In this document: piece by piece, positions 22,710-22,823 of the stretch
Numbering within the stretch: the stretch's first letter is position 1
Layout of the letters: each line of letters starts with the position of its first letter
Origin: a virus
Length of the DNA: 22,823 bases
IMG/VR virus record: IMGVR_UViG_3300018417_000846
Coordinates: 1 to 22,823 of that record
Strand: one strand, 5' to 3'
Notes under the pieces: generated by a model
Databases searched by the model: none
What the model saw: only the letters and a program-made list of their open reading frames with translations
Told to the model about the DNA's origin: nothing
Translations under genes and position numbers: made by a program

Positions 22710-22729
22710 ATACTATATGAACAAATTGA

Positions 22730-22765
22730 TCTAGGCAAATACCTAGAGTAGCATTCCCGAAAGGG
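22730..22765 (+). other. Two further hairpins in the leader of the last gene
   Basis: TCTAGG (22730-22735) and CCTAGA (22742-22747) form a 6-bp stem. CCC-GAAA-GGG (22756-22765) forms a 3-bp stem capped by a GNRA-type loop and lies 5 bases before the AGGAG ribosome-binding site. They could affect mRNA stability or translation start. Confidence 0.4.
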
Positions 22766-22781
22766 TTAACAGGAGAAAAAA

Positions 22782-22823
22782 ATGGCAGACAAAAAAATAA
22801 CGGCATTGACCGATTTAGGTGAC
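22782..22823 (+). CDS. N-terminus of a virion-type protein (partial)
   Basis: AGGAG (22771-22775) precedes ATG 22782, and 14 codons are visible before the edge: MADKKITALTDLGD. This opening is typical of structural proteins and fibre-associated proteins in marine T4-like phages. The gene is cut by the window end, so no function is assigned. Confidence 0.6.
   Translation, partial: MADKKITALTDLGD

Noticed and set aside
1-22823. tRNA genes, CRISPR arrays, insertion sequences, integrase or attachment sites
   Set aside because: None could be recognised; the gaps between genes are too short for most, and no repeat array was seen.

Overview
This window looks like part of the genome of a marine T4-like myovirus. 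All supported genes lie on the + strand, are tightly packed and often overlap by 1-30 bases. The DNA is very AT-rich by eye. Order and content match the T4 replication core: gp45 clamp, gp44 and gp62 clamp loader, RegA, gp43 polymerase, then UvsX and gp41 helicase. Small accessory genes of the kind seen in cyanophage and pelagiphage T4 relatives are interspersed. The low GC suggests an AT-rich host such as a SAR11-type alphaproteobacterium, but nothing here proves the host. No tRNA, CRISPR array, insertion sequence or integrase was seen, and no gene-free stretch exceeds about 110 bases.

Layout. Positions 1-1030: the end of an unknown gene, a peroxiredoxin, and a DUF3310-like protein. Positions 1032-6495: gp45, gp44, a 51-residue basic protein, gp62, RegA, a small conserved protein and the family B DNA polymerase. 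Positions 6492-8789: two different DNA methyltransferases, each preceded by an overlapping tiny membrane-protein ORF, and a small protein. Positions 8820-12343: UvsX, a small protein, a 2-oxoglutarate/Fe(II) oxygenase, the DnaB-like helicase and a small protein. Positions 12362-21505: a late block with an unknown 392-residue protein, a KWDG ligase-like protein, a beta-rich virion-type protein, an adenylate kinase, a P-loop kinase, a 923-residue double nucleotidyltransferase, and two phage-specific proteins, one with a zinc finger and a calcium-loop motif. Positions 21572-22823: a HAD phosphatase and virion-type proteins behind a late promoter.

Two patterns stand out. First, four proteins of the late block (13641, 15673, 16247, 16933) begin with a short peptide of the form aromatic-x-x-(I/L/F/Y)-(I/L)-x-E. 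This resembles the capsid-targeting peptide of T4 internal proteins, which the gp21 prohead protease cuts after (I/L)-x-E. In the adenylate kinase the peptide precedes what would otherwise be a normal kinase start. The set may therefore be enzymes packaged in the head and delivered with the DNA. Second, promoters are easy to read: six TTGAC(A/T)-17-TATAAT elements and several T4-late (N)ATAAATA boxes. Four of these sit 0-6 bases from a start codon that has no Shine-Dalgarno sequence, which predicts leaderless mRNAs, including that of the DNA polymerase. Functional statements rest on motif recognition; no database search was possible.
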